Source: Ilumatobacter sp.
GTDB lineage: Bacteria; Actinomycetota; Acidimicrobiia; Acidimicrobiales; Ilumatobacteraceae
Assembly (NCBI GenBank): GCA_013002175.1
Contig: JABDKP010000061.1
Span: 21,182-85,181 of the forward strand
Length of the DNA stretch: 64,000 bases
Reading direction: 5' to 3'
Shown: piece by piece, positions 18,615-28,435 of the stretch
How the letters are laid out: each line of letters starts with the position of its first letter
Position numbering within the stretch: the stretch's first letter is position 1
Notes under the pieces: model-generated
Databases searched by the model: none
Told to the model about the DNA's origin: nothing
What the model saw: the letters and a program-made list of their open reading frames with translations, nothing else
Program-made: the position numbers and the translations under genes

Positions 18615-19609
18615 TGAGTGCGACCGCTCACGAGTCGTTCGACCACCGGCCGGTGATGCTCGCCGAGGTCACCGCCCTGTTCGCCGACGTCCCCTCCGGC
18701 ACGGTCGTCGATGCCACCCTCGGCGGCGGCGGGCACTCGCTCGCCCTGCTCGAAGCACATCCCCACCTCGACGTCCTCGGGATCGATCGCGATGCGGACG
18801 CGCTCGACGCGGCGATCGCCCGACTGAAGCACCTCAGCCGGCGGCTGCGGACCAGCCATCGCCGCTTCGACGAGCTGCGCGCGGCGATGGCCGACCACGG
18901 GATCACCGAGATCAGTGGGGCACTGTTCGACCTCGGTGTGTCGTCCCCACAGCTCGACCGAGGCGACCGCGGCTTCTCGTACCGCAACGACGGGCCGCTC
19001 GACATGCGGATGGACAGCGACCAACCGTGGTCCGCCTCCGACGTCGTGAACGGCTACGCCGAGGACGAACTCACCCGCATCATCACGTCGTACGGCAACG
19101 AACGCTTCGCCCGCCGCATCGCGCGGGCGATCATCGCCGCCCGCCCGATCCAGACGACGTTCGAGCTGGCCGAGGTCGTCACGACTGCGATCCCCGCGGC
19201 CGCCCGCCGCACCGGTGGGCACCCCGCCAAGCGCACGTTCCAGGCGATCAGGATCGAGGTCAACGGCGAGCTCGACGTGCTGCCCGATGCGCTCGATCGG
19301 GCGGTCGAAGCGACCGTGCCCGGCGGGCGGATCGCGGTCCTGTCGTACCACTCCGGCGAGGATCGGATCGTCAAGGAACGCTTCGCCGTCGCGGCCGGAG
19401 CGTGCGAATGCCCACACGATCTGCCGTGCGTCTGCGGGGCGATCCAGACCGTGCGGATCGTCAGAGGCGTCGCCAAACGGCCGAGCGACGACGAACAGCA
19501 GTCGAATCGGAGGGCCGCCTCGGCTCGGCTCCGTGTCGTCGAGCGGATCCCGGCCACCCGCAAGTCCGACGGCCGACCCGTGGACACCGACCCGGGGACG
19601 ACGCCCTGA
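18614..19609 (+). CDS. rsmH: 16S rRNA m4C1402 methyltransferase
   Basis: HRPVMLAEV, VVDATLGGGGHSLALLE, GALFDLGVSSPQLD, RGFSYRNDGPLDMRMD, VLSYHSGEDRIVK. Confidence 0.95.
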   Translation: MSATAHESFDHRPVMLAEVTALFADVPSGTVVDATLGGGGHSLALLEAHPHLDVLGIDRDADALDAAIARLKHLSRRLRTSHRRFDELRAAMADHGITEISGALFDLGVSSPQLDRGDRGFSYRNDGPLDMRMDSDQPWSASDVVNGYAEDELTRIITSYGNERFARRIARAIIAARPIQTTFELAEVVTTAIPAAARRTGGHPAKRTFQAIRIEVNGELDVLPDALDRAVEATVPGGRIAVLSYHSGEDRIVKERFAVAAGACECPHDLPCVCGAIQTVRIVRGVAKRPSDDEQQSNRRAASARLRVVERIPATRKSDGRPVDTDPGTTP

Positions 19610-20076
19610 TGGCGCTCGCCCTTCGCCGCTCGCAGGCGAACCACGATCCCCGGCAGCCGGCGCGACTGACGCTCGCCACCCGACGCCGGCGGTGGCCGCT
19701 CGCACTCGGGGTGCTGGCCGTGCTGATCGTGCTCGCGGGGTTGCTCGGAGCTGCGGTGTTCCACACGCAACTCGCCGAACGCCAGCTGCGCATCGACCAA
19801 CTCGAGCGGTCGGTCAACGAGGAACGGGAGCGGTTCGACGAACTGCGCCATCAGCGTGCCGAGTTGCGCTCGCCGGTGCGCCTCGCACGCGAGGCCGGGC
19901 GGCTGGGCATGGTCCGCGGCGACACCGGGGACTTCGTCGAGGTCGACCCCTGGCTGCTCGCACGCCAGCTGGCCGCGGCCGGCACGGTCGAGGACCAGTC
20001 GCGCCTGATCATCGTCGAAACCGACCCGCTGGAACAGTTCAGTGACGTCAAGCGGGTCTCGGCCGGCCAACCGTGA
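19609..20076 (+). CDS. ftsL: FtsL-like division protein
   Basis: Short N-term, one TM, coiled-coil ERQLRIDQLERSVNEERERFDELRHQRAELRSPVRLAREA; sits between rsmH and ftsI. Confidence 0.7.
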   Translation: MALALRRSQANHDPRQPARLTLATRRRRWPLALGVLAVLIVLAGLLGAAVFHTQLAERQLRIDQLERSVNEERERFDELRHQRAELRSPVRLAREAGRLGMVRGDTGDFVEVDPWLLARQLAAAGTVEDQSRLIIVETDPLEQFSDVKRVSAGQP

Positions 20077-20080
20077 GGTC

Positions 20081-22129
20081 ATGATGCGAACCGCACGCAG
20101 CCACACGCCCAGCACCGGTCGGTCCGGAGCGCGCCGGACCCACGGTTCGCCGAAGCGGGCGGCCGCCCGACGGTCGGCGTCGACGCCGGCCGCGAACCGC
20201 CGGCCCTCGTCGAAGACCCCGTCCCGCGGCACCGTCACCTCGAAGCGCGCGCCCACGGCCCGTCAATCGTCGCCGAAGCAGCCGGCGCGGAAGCAGCCGG
20301 CCCCGAAGCAGCCCGCATCGAAGCAGCCCGCACCGAAACAGCCGGCGCCACGACGATCGCGAGCGAAGGTCAACGCACCTCGGCCGGCGGTCCGGACGGC
20401 GCGCCGTCACGCCTCCCCGCAGCGCCGCCTGAAGATGGCGCTGTTGGTGATCTCGCTCGTCCTGGCCGCGATCATCGGGCGGGTCGCATACCTCCAGACG
20501 CAGGAGGCGGCGTCGCTGCGGTCGGCCGGCGCCGACCAGTGGACGCGGTCGTACACGCTGTCCGCCCAGCGCGGCACGATGTTCGATCGACACGGCAACG
20601 AGTTGGCGATGTCGGTGCCGGCGGCCTCGATCTCGATCAACCCGAAGCTGATCGTCGACGGACCGCAGACGATCCACGATCTCGCCAACGTGCTCGAGTT
20701 GGATGCCGAGACGGTCGCCGACCTGCTCGACGAGGTGGCCCGCAAGGACCGCGGCTTCGTCTACGTCGCCCGCCAGGTCGATGCGAACGTCGGCGAGTTC
20801 ATCCGCGAATTCGGCCACCCCGGCGTCAACGTCGACGACGTCTCACGACGCGAGATGCCGGGCGGCGACACGGGTCGCAGCGTGATCGGGCGGACGAACA
20901 TCGACGGCGTCGGCATCGCCGGTCTGGAGAAGCAATTCGACGACGTCCTCACGGGCACCGGCGGATCGATGACCCGCGAGGTCGACCCGCTCCAGCGGAT
21001 GATCGCCGGTTCCGAGACGATCACCCAGGCGCCGGTCAGCGGCGACGACTTGATCCTCACGCTCGACCGCTCGATCCAGTTCGCAACCGAGCAGGTGCTC
21101 CTCGAGCAGCTCGCCAAGATCGGTGGCAGGGGAGCGACGGCGATCGCCATGGAGACCGCCACCGGCGAGATCTACAGCATGGCGTCGGTGCGGCGCAACG
21201 ACGAGACGGGTGCCTACGAGGTGACCAGCGGCAACTTCGCAGCGGTCGACTCGTACGAACCGGGGTCGGTGGCGAAGGTGATCACGATCGCGGGCGCGCT
21301 CGACGCGGGCTCGGTGGAACCCGACACCTTGTTCAACGTGCCGTGGCGCAAGAAGTACTACGACCTGTTCCTGTCCGACTCCCACCAGCACGCCGACGAG
21401 ACGCTCAGCGTGTCGGACATCCTCGCGGTGTCGTCGAACATCGGGACGATCTCGGTGCAGGAACGGATGGGCCGCTTCCTCCACCACGAGTACATGTCCG
21501 CCTTCGGCCTCGGCAGCAAGACCGCGCTCGACTTCCCCGGTGAGTCGGCGGGCATCCTCAAGGCGCCCGAGGACCTGTGGGGCACCGAGCGGGTCACCGT
21601 CGCCTATGGCCAGGGCGTCGCCAGCACCTCGCTGCAGCTCGTCTCCGCGATCAACACGGTCGCCAACGGCGGCACCTACGTCGATCCGAAGCTGGTCCGC
21701 GCCACCGTCGGCCCCGATGGGACCCAGACGCCGATGCCCGATTCCGGGTCGCGGCGCGTCGTGTCCGAGCAAGCCGCGGCCGACACCGCTGCGATGATGC
21801 GCCGCGTCGTCTGCGAGGGCACCGCCAAGCGAGCGCAGGTCGAGAACCTGTCGATCGCCGGCAAGACGGGCACGGCGTTCAAGGCGGCCGACAACGGCAC
21901 GTACTGGGACGACGACGGCCGGCGCGTGTACTACGCCAGCTTCGTCGGGTTCTTCCCGGCCGAGGACCCGCAGGTCACGGTGCTGGTCTCCGTCGACGAA
22001 CCGCCGGCGGGCACCGGCGACCGGTTCGGCGGCACCGCGTCTGCACCGGTCTTCGCCGCCCTCGTTCCGACGCTCGTCCACGAGCTGAACATCCAGCCAC
22101 CGCCGGGGAGCACGGGGTGTGCTGAATGA
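20081..22129 (+). CDS. ftsI: Penicillin-binding protein 3/FtsI-type transpeptidase with long basic N-terminal tail
   Basis: QRGTMFDRHGNELAMSVPA, SVAKVITIAGAL, SSNIGTI, AGKTGTAFKA; position in dcw cluster. Confidence 0.93.
   Translation: MMRTARSHTPSTGRSGARRTHGSPKRAAARRSASTPAANRRPSSKTPSRGTVTSKRAPTARQSSPKQPARKQPAPKQPASKQPAPKQPAPRRSRAKVNAPRPAVRTARRHASPQRRLKMALLVISLVLAAIIGRVAYLQTQEAASLRSAGADQWTRSYTLSAQRGTMFDRHGNELAMSVPAASISINPKLIVDGPQTIHDLANVLELDAETVADLLDEVARKDRGFVYVARQVDANVGEFIREFGHPGVNVDDVSRREMPGGDTGRSVIGRTNIDGVGIAGLEKQFDDVLTGTGGSMTREVDPLQRMIAGSETITQAPVSGDDLILTLDRSIQFATEQVLLEQLAKIGGRGATAIAMETATGEIYSMASVRRNDETGAYEVTSGNFAAVDSYEPGSVAKVITIAGALDAGSVEPDTLFNVPWRKKYYDLFLSDSHQHADETLSVSDILAVSSNIGTISVQERMGRFLHHEYMSAFGLGSKTALDFPGESAGILKAPEDLWGTERVTVAYGQGVASTSLQLVSAINTVANGGTYVDPKLVRATVGPDGTQTPMPDSGSRRVVSEQAAADTAAMMRRVVCEGTAKRAQVENLSIAGKTGTAFKAADNGTYWDDDGRRVYYASFVGFFPAEDPQVTVLVSVDEPPAGTGDRFGGTASAPVFAALVPTLVHELNIQPPPGSTGCAE
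20276..20350 (+). repeat. Five 15-bp units encoding KQPA(R/P/S) in the FtsI tail
   Basis: Translated KQPAR-KQPAP-KQPAS-KQPAP-KQPAP. Confidence 0.9.
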
Positions 22130-23589
22130 GTTCGGCGGCGGTGCCGGTTGGCGCGATCCTCGACGTCATCGGTGATGCCGCCCTCGACGTGGTCGGCGAT
22201 CTCGCCGACGTCGCAGTCGGACACGTGACGCACAACTCCCAGGACGTTCCGGCGAGTTCGATGTTCGCCTGCCTCCCCGGCGCGACCGCCGACGGCCACG
22301 ACTTCGCCGGCGCAGCGGTCGCAGCCGGAGCCGCGGTGCTCCTCGTCGACCACCCGCTCGACCCGGCCGTCGTCGGCGCCACGCCGCAGATCGTCGTCGC
22401 CGACACCCGGGCCCAGCTCGGTCCGATCGCCGCAGTCGTCTCCGGCAATCCGAGCCGGCAGATGACGACGGTCGGGCTGACGGGCACGAACGGCAAGACC
22501 ACGACGAGCCTGATGCTGGCGGCGATCTTCGAGGCGCACGGCTGGTCGACCGGTGTGATCGGCACGTTGTCGGGCCCGCGCACCACTCCGGAGGCACCGG
22601 AACTCCAACGCGCCCTGGCTGGTTTCGTCGACGCCGGCTGCCAGGCCGCGGTCCTCGAGGTCTCCTCGCACGCGCTCGCGCTGCGTCGTGTCGACGGCAC
22701 CGAGTTCGACGCGGTCGTCTTCACCAACCTCGGCCACGACCATCTCGATCTCCACGGCACGCCCGAGGAGTACTTCCGGGCGAAGGCAGCGCTGTTCGCG
22801 CCCCGGTTCGCGCCGCTCGGCGTGGTCAACGTCGACGACACCCACGGGCGCCTGCTCGCCGATGCCGCGGCGCAGCCGGGAGAGTTTCGCGTCGTCGGGT
22901 TCTCGATCGACGAACTCGACGAACTGGCCGTCGGTGCCACGACGATCCGGTACCGATGGAGAGATCACCAGGTCGACGTGAATGTCGGTGGGACGTTCAA
23001 CGTCTCCAACTCGCTCGCCGCGCTCGTCGTGGCGACCGAACTCGGGATCGGTCTCGACGTCGCTGCCGACGCGTTGCGGTCGCTGCCCACGATTCCGGGG
23101 CGGTTCGAGACGGTCGCGTCGCCGTCCGACGAGAGCGCGCCGTTCACCGTGGTCGTCGACTACGCACACACCCCTGACGGCCTCGACGAGGTGATCTCAT
23201 CTGCCCGTGCGGTCGCCGAGCCGGGCGCCGCAGTCGTGATCGTGTTCGGGTGCGGTGGCGACCGGGACCACGCCAAACGACCCGAGATGGGCGCAGCGGC
23301 GGCCTCGGCGGCCGATCGGGTCGTCATCACGTCGGACAATCCGCGGACCGAGGACCCTCCGGCGATCATCGCTGGCATCCTCGATGGCGTGAGCAACGAA
23401 CTCCGACCCCGCGTCACGTCGAACCCCGACCGCCGCGAGGCGATCCGCGAAGCGCTCGAATCGGCCCGGCCGGGTGACGTGGTCGTCATCGCCGGCAAGG
23501 GTCACGAGCAGACCCAGGACCTGGGCGACCGGACCATCGACTTCGACGACCGTGTCGTCGCGAGGACGCTGCTGGAGGAGCTGTCGTGA
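22126..23589 (+). CDS. murE: UDP-MurNAc-tripeptide synthetase MurE, diaminopimelate-type motif
   Basis: VGLTGTNGKTTTSLML, HDHLDLHGTPEEY, TSDNPRTEDP (DNPR), GKGHEQTQ. Confidence 0.94.
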   Translation: MSSAAVPVGAILDVIGDAALDVVGDLADVAVGHVTHNSQDVPASSMFACLPGATADGHDFAGAAVAAGAAVLLVDHPLDPAVVGATPQIVVADTRAQLGPIAAVVSGNPSRQMTTVGLTGTNGKTTTSLMLAAIFEAHGWSTGVIGTLSGPRTTPEAPELQRALAGFVDAGCQAAVLEVSSHALALRRVDGTEFDAVVFTNLGHDHLDLHGTPEEYFRAKAALFAPRFAPLGVVNVDDTHGRLLADAAAQPGEFRVVGFSIDELDELAVGATTIRYRWRDHQVDVNVGGTFNVSNSLAALVVATELGIGLDVAADALRSLPTIPGRFETVASPSDESAPFTVVVDYAHTPDGLDEVISSARAVAEPGAAVVIVFGCGGDRDHAKRPEMGAAAASAADRVVITSDNPRTEDPPAIIAGILDGVSNELRPRVTSNPDRREAIREALESARPGDVVVIAGKGHEQTQDLGDRTIDFDDRVVARTLLEELS

Positions 23590-24635
23590 TCGCCCTGATG
23601 ATCGCCACCGCGGTCTCCACCTTCGTGTCGTTGTTCGGCACCCGGTACCTGATTCGTTTCTTCCGCACCCGGGGGCAGGGACAGCCGATCCTCGGCAAGG
23701 AGGACCGCGGCCCGGACCATCACATGGTGAAGCAGGGCACACCGACGATGGGCGGGCTGGCGATCGTCGGCGCGGCGTTCGTCGGCTGGACCGCGGCGCA
23801 CGTCCGCGACCTCGCGTTCTCCCGCCAGGCGATGATCGTCTGGGCCGGTGTCCTGTTCCTCGCCATGATGGGCTTCCTCGACGACTACATCAAGGTTCGC
23901 AAGCGCCACAACCGCGGCATCTTCTGGAAGCAGAAGAACTACATCACGATGCTCGCCAGTTTCGTGATGGCGTGGGGACTCGTCGTCGGCACCGGCATCT
24001 CCGAGACGATCTCGTTGACGCGGCCCGACATCGGGATCGAGATACCGACCTTCGCATGGATCCTGTGGGCCGGCGTGATCATCTGGGCCACGACGAACGC
24101 GGTCAACGTGACCGACGGGCTCGACGGTCTCGCAGCCGGGTCGGCCGCCATGGGATTCGGCGCGTTCACACTGATCGCGTACTGGGCGTTCCGCAACGGG
24201 GAGATCTACGGGGCCGTCGTCAACCCGCTCGACATGGGCGTGTTCGCCGCTGCGTTCGCGGGCGGATGTCTCGGCTTCCTGTGGTGGAACGCGGCACCGG
24301 CGCGCATCTTCATGGGTGACGTCGGGGCACTGGCGATCGGTTCGGCGCTCGCGTTCCTCGCCCTCACGACCGACACCCACCTCCTGATCATCCTGATCTG
24401 CGGCATCAACGTGATGGAAGCGGGTTCGGTCGCCATCCAGATGGCGGTGTTCAAGGCGAGCGGACGCAAGCGCCGACTGTTCAGGATGTCGCCGATCCAC
24501 CACCATTTCGAGCTGATCGGCTGGCCCGAGACGACCGTCATCATCCGGTTCTGGCTGATCTCGGGGATCTGCATCGCGTCGGCCGTGGCGATCTTCATCG
24601 CCGACTTCACCAGCGTGGCGGCAGATCTGCCGTGA
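23586..24635 (+). CDS. mraY: Phospho-N-acetylmuramoyl-pentapeptide transferase
   Basis: KQGTPTMGGLAI, FLDDYIKV, TNAVNVTDGLDGLAAG, FRMSPIHHHFELIGWPE. Confidence 0.96.
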   Translation: MIALMIATAVSTFVSLFGTRYLIRFFRTRGQGQPILGKEDRGPDHHMVKQGTPTMGGLAIVGAAFVGWTAAHVRDLAFSRQAMIVWAGVLFLAMMGFLDDYIKVRKRHNRGIFWKQKNYITMLASFVMAWGLVVGTGISETISLTRPDIGIEIPTFAWILWAGVIIWATTNAVNVTDGLDGLAAGSAAMGFGAFTLIAYWAFRNGEIYGAVVNPLDMGVFAAAFAGGCLGFLWWNAAPARIFMGDVGALAIGSALAFLALTTDTHLLIILICGINVMEAGSVAIQMAVFKASGRKRRLFRMSPIHHHFELIGWPETTVIIRFWLISGICIASAVAIFIADFTSVAADLP

Positions 24636-26005
24636 GCCGCACCCTCGTCTACGGACTGGCAGTGGCGGGGGCGTCGACGGTCCGTGCGCTGCGCCGTCAC
24701 GGTCACACCGTCGTGGTCGTCGAGGACGTCGTCGACGAGCCACGGCTGGCCCGCGCCGCAGAACTCGACGTCGAACTCGTCGACGGCGCGACCGCCGACC
24801 TCGACCGGTTGCTCGCCGACTGTTCGCTGTTGTGTCCGTCGCCCGGCGTGCCGGAAGCCCACCCGGTCATCGACGCAGCCCAGCGCCTCGGCGTGCCGAT
24901 CGTGTCCGAGATCGAACTCGCCTACCGCTGGGAGCAGGAGCGCCCGGGAGGTCCCCGGCCGATGCTGGCGGTGACCGGCACCGACGGGAAGACGACGACC
25001 ACCAAGCTGGCCGTCGCGATGCTCGCCGCGGCGGGCGTCCGCAGCGTCGATGCCGGCAACACCGACACGCCGCTGGTCGACGCCATCGAACAGGATCTCG
25101 ACGCGTTCGTCGTCGAGTGCAGCAGCTTTCGGCTGGCATGGACACCGACGTTCCGCGCGGAGGGCGCGGTGTGGCTCAACCTCCAGCCCGACCACCTCAA
25201 CTGGCACCGCTCGCTCGAATCGTACGAGGCTGCGAAGGCGCGGATCTTCGTCAACCAGCGACCGACCGACGTCGCGATCGGGTTCGCCGACGATCCGGCC
25301 GTGATGGGCCACGTCGCCACCGCTCCCGGCAGAGCGGTGACGTTCGGTTTCGCGGCAGCCGACTACCACGTCGCAGATGACGCACTGACCGGACCCGGCG
25401 GGGTGATCACGACGCAGGCGTCGATGCGGCGGGCGTTGCCCCACGACGTGACGAACGCGCTCGCTGCGGCTGCGCTCGTCCTCGAGACCGGTCTGGCCGA
25501 CACGGACGCGATCCGTGCTGCACTGGCGACGTTCACCGGTCCGCCGCACCGCCTCGAACAGCTCGGGACGTGGGGCGGCGTCGGCTGGTACAACGACTCG
25601 AAGGCGACCACGCCGCACGCAGCGGCGGCCGCGATCCGCTCGTTCGACCGCATCGTGCTGATCGCCGGCGGAGCGGACAAGGGAGTCGACCTGGCACCGA
25701 TGGCCGCGGCGTCGGATCGGCTCGTCGGCGTGATCGCGATCGGTACCACGGCGTCCGCGATCGCAGCGACGTTCGCAGGCGTACCGCGAGTCGAGGTGGC
25801 CGGGACATTGGAACGAGCCGTCGAGATCGCCCAGCACTGGGCGGTCGCGGGTGACACGGTGCTCCTCTCGCCGGGATGCGCCAGCCTCGACCAGTTCCGC
25901 AGTTTCGAAGCGCGCGGCGACGCCTTCCGGGCGCTGGTCGACGAGCAGTTCCACGACGTGCCGCCCGGCGTGTCCTCATCAGATCCAACGGAGGCCCTCG
26001 CATGA
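24632..26005 (+). CDS. murD: UDP-MurNAc-L-alanine--D-glutamate ligase
   Basis: AVTGTDGKTTTTKL, ECSSFRL, NLQPDHLNWH, YNDSKATTPHA, LIAGGADKGVDL. Confidence 0.93.
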   Translation: MSRTLVYGLAVAGASTVRALRRHGHTVVVVEDVVDEPRLARAAELDVELVDGATADLDRLLADCSLLCPSPGVPEAHPVIDAAQRLGVPIVSEIELAYRWEQERPGGPRPMLAVTGTDGKTTTTKLAVAMLAAAGVRSVDAGNTDTPLVDAIEQDLDAFVVECSSFRLAWTPTFRAEGAVWLNLQPDHLNWHRSLESYEAAKARIFVNQRPTDVAIGFADDPAVMGHVATAPGRAVTFGFAAADYHVADDALTGPGGVITTQASMRRALPHDVTNALAAAALVLETGLADTDAIRAALATFTGPPHRLEQLGTWGGVGWYNDSKATTPHAAAAAIRSFDRIVLIAGGADKGVDLAPMAAASDRLVGVIAIGTTASAIAATFAGVPRVEVAGTLERAVEIAQHWAVAGDTVLLSPGCASLDQFRSFEARGDAFRALVDEQFHDVPPGVSSSDPTEALA

Positions 26006-27306
26006 CTACGACCCTCAACGTCGCCGACCGGCGCCGGGCGACCCTCGAACGTCAGCAGCGCCGCCGCCCCCACGGCCGTCCGGCCCAGGCGACCCGTCGC
26101 ACGGCTCGCGTCGCCGACCGTCGCCCGGATCGGGTCGGCCCGGCTGCTCGAATTCGCGCCCTGCTCGGCACGGACGCGACGCCGCCGACCGCCGACCGCC
26201 GCGCCCTCGGACCGCCACCCGGAACGTTCTACGTGATCGCCGCCGTCGTGTCGGTGTTCGTCATGTTCGGTCTGGTGATGGTCCTGTCGGCATCGGCCGT
26301 GACGCAGGCCAACATCGGCAACTCCCCGTACGCAGTGTTCAGCCGGCAGGCGCTGTGGGCCGGGCTCGGCCTCGCCGGAATGATCGTCGCGACGCGGGTG
26401 CCGTACACGGTGTGGAAACCGCTGTCGATCCCGCTCGGACTCCTCGGTGTCGCCGCGATGTGCAGCCCGTTCGTGCCCGGTCTCGGCGTGACGATCAACG
26501 GCGCCCGCTCGTGGGTGCGGATCGGCAGCCTGTCGGTGCAACCTTCGGAGTTCCTCAAGGTCGTCGCGGTCATCGCGGCTGCCGATCTGCTGACGAGGAG
26601 GGCGGGCGACCTGCACGATCACCGGCGCACACTGCTGCCGGTCGCGGTGCTCGCAGGTGCGGTTGCCACGATGAGCCTCGTCCAGGGCGACCTCGGCTCG
26701 GCGGTCGTGCTCGGCGCGATCGTGCTCAGCGTCGCCTGGGTCGCCGGCGTCCCGCTGATCCCGCTCTCGATGTTGACGACAGCGGCCGCGATGACCGCAA
26801 TCGGTTTCGTCATGTCGAGCCCGAGGCGCCTCAGCCGCTTCACGGCGTTCCTCAACATCGAGGCCCACAAGGACCTCGAGTCGTACCAGGTCTGGCAGGG
26901 CATGGTCAGCATGGCCAACGGCGGGCTGACCGGGTCGGGGATCGGCGGCAGCCGGGGCAAGCTCGGCTATCTGCCCTACGCCCACAGCGACTTCATCTTC
27001 GCGATCATCGTCGACGAGTTGGGGATGATCGGCACCGCTGCGGTGATCGGTGGCTTCATCGTGCTGGTCGCGTTCGGGATCCAGACCGCACTGGCCGCGC
27101 CCGACCGGTTCGGGATGCTCCTCGCCGGCGGGATCTCCGCCTGGTTCGGCGTCCAGGCGATCGTCAACCTCGGCGGCGTCACGGGCGTGCTGCCGGTGAC
27201 CGGGCTGACCCTGCCGTTCTTCTCTGCCGGCGGCACGTCGCTGTTCGTCAGCATGTTCGCCGCCGGGTTGCTGCTGAGCGTCGCCCGACGCGCGGTTCGT
27301 CATTGA
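26002..27306 (+). CDS. ftsW: SEDS glycosyltransferase FtsW with arginine-rich N-terminal tail
   Basis: MVLSASAV, VRIGSLSVQPSEFLK, VVGVLP-like TGVLPVTGLTLPFFSAGGTSL; position after murD. Confidence 0.92.
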   Translation: MTTTLNVADRRRATLERQQRRRPHGRPAQATRRTARVADRRPDRVGPAARIRALLGTDATPPTADRRALGPPPGTFYVIAAVVSVFVMFGLVMVLSASAVTQANIGNSPYAVFSRQALWAGLGLAGMIVATRVPYTVWKPLSIPLGLLGVAAMCSPFVPGLGVTINGARSWVRIGSLSVQPSEFLKVVAVIAAADLLTRRAGDLHDHRRTLLPVAVLAGAVATMSLVQGDLGSAVVLGAIVLSVAWVAGVPLIPLSMLTTAAAMTAIGFVMSSPRRLSRFTAFLNIEAHKDLESYQVWQGMVSMANGGLTGSGIGGSRGKLGYLPYAHSDFIFAIIVDELGMIGTAAVIGGFIVLVAFGIQTALAAPDRFGMLLAGGISAWFGVQAIVNLGGVTGVLPVTGLTLPFFSAGGTSLFVSMFAAGLLLSVARRAVRH

Positions 27307-27307
27307 C

Positions 27308-28435
27308 ATGACGGCGGAGGCGGGCGACCGTACGTTTGCCGTCGTGACGGGCGGCGGCACGAGCGGTCACGTGCTGCCGGCGCTCGCCGTCGCCGAGGCG
27401 CTCGTCCGCACCGGACACGATCCCGCATCGATCCTCTACGTCGGATGCACGCGTGGGATCGAGACCCGGCTGCTGCCGGACACCGACTTCCCCCACGTCT
27501 TCTACGACGTCGTCGGCCTGCAGCGCAGCCTCAGCCGTCGCAACATCGGGTTCCTGCCGAAACTCGTCCGGGCGACGCGTCGGGCGATCGCCGCCTTTCG
27601 CGCCGATCGCCCGAGGGTCGTCGTGTCGGTGGGGGGCTATGCCAGCCTGCCGGCTGTGCTCGCGGCGTTCCGCCTCCGAATCCCGGTCGTCGTCGTGTCC
27701 TACGACCGCACGCCGGGGCTCGCGAGCCGCCTCGCCGCCCGGCGCGCCGCGGCATGCGCGGTGTCGTTCGAGAACTCGCCGTTGCCGCGGGCCGAACTGA
27801 CCGGCGCACCGATCAGGCAGCAGATCTTCGACGTCGATCGAATCGGCGGTCGCGCCGACGCACGACGCCGGCTCGGGCTGCCGTCCGATCGGTTCGTCGT
27901 CGCAGTGATGGGCGGTTCGCAGGGGTCGGGCGTCCTGAACCGGGCGATCGCCCACTACGTCGCGGACCACAGGGACGACACGGGCCTTGCCGTCCGGCAG
28001 GTGGCAGGGGAGCGGTTCGCCGACGCCATCGAGTCGCTCGACCGGGGCGACGACGGCGTGATCCACCAGGTCATCGGCTACGAGGGTGACATGCCGGCCG
28101 TGTACGCGGCCGCCGACCTGCTGGTCGGTCGCGGGGGCGCGAGCACCGTGCACGAGGTGGCGGTCACCGGCACCCCTGCGATCCTCGTGCCGTGGGCGGA
28201 CTCCGCGGAGGACCACCAGACCGACAACGTGCGGTGGTTGACCGAGCGCGACGCGGCCGTCCTCCTGCCCGAGTCCCGGCTCGATGAGCTCGACGGCGAG
28301 ATCGAGCGACTGCGTCACGACCCTGCGGCGCGTGAGTCGCTGGCCGATGCTGCGCGTCGGCGGGGCGACGTGCATCGATCGGGTGCATTGGCCCGTCTGA
28401 TCGAGCGTGTCGCCGTATCCTCTGTGCCATCGTGA
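27308..28435 (+). CDS. murG: UDP-GlcNAc:lipid I glycosyltransferase MurG
   Basis: VTGGGTSGHVLPALAVAEAL, VVSVGGYAS, MGGSQGSGVLNRAI, GRGGASTVHEVAVTGTPAILVPW. Confidence 0.92.
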   Translation: MTAEAGDRTFAVVTGGGTSGHVLPALAVAEALVRTGHDPASILYVGCTRGIETRLLPDTDFPHVFYDVVGLQRSLSRRNIGFLPKLVRATRRAIAAFRADRPRVVVSVGGYASLPAVLAAFRLRIPVVVVSYDRTPGLASRLAARRAAACAVSFENSPLPRAELTGAPIRQQIFDVDRIGGRADARRRLGLPSDRFVVAVMGGSQGSGVLNRAIAHYVADHRDDTGLAVRQVAGERFADAIESLDRGDDGVIHQVIGYEGDMPAVYAAADLLVGRGGASTVHEVAVTGTPAILVPWADSAEDHQTDNVRWLTERDAAVLLPESRLDELDGEIERLRHDPAARESLADAARRRGDVHRSGALARLIERVAVSSVPS

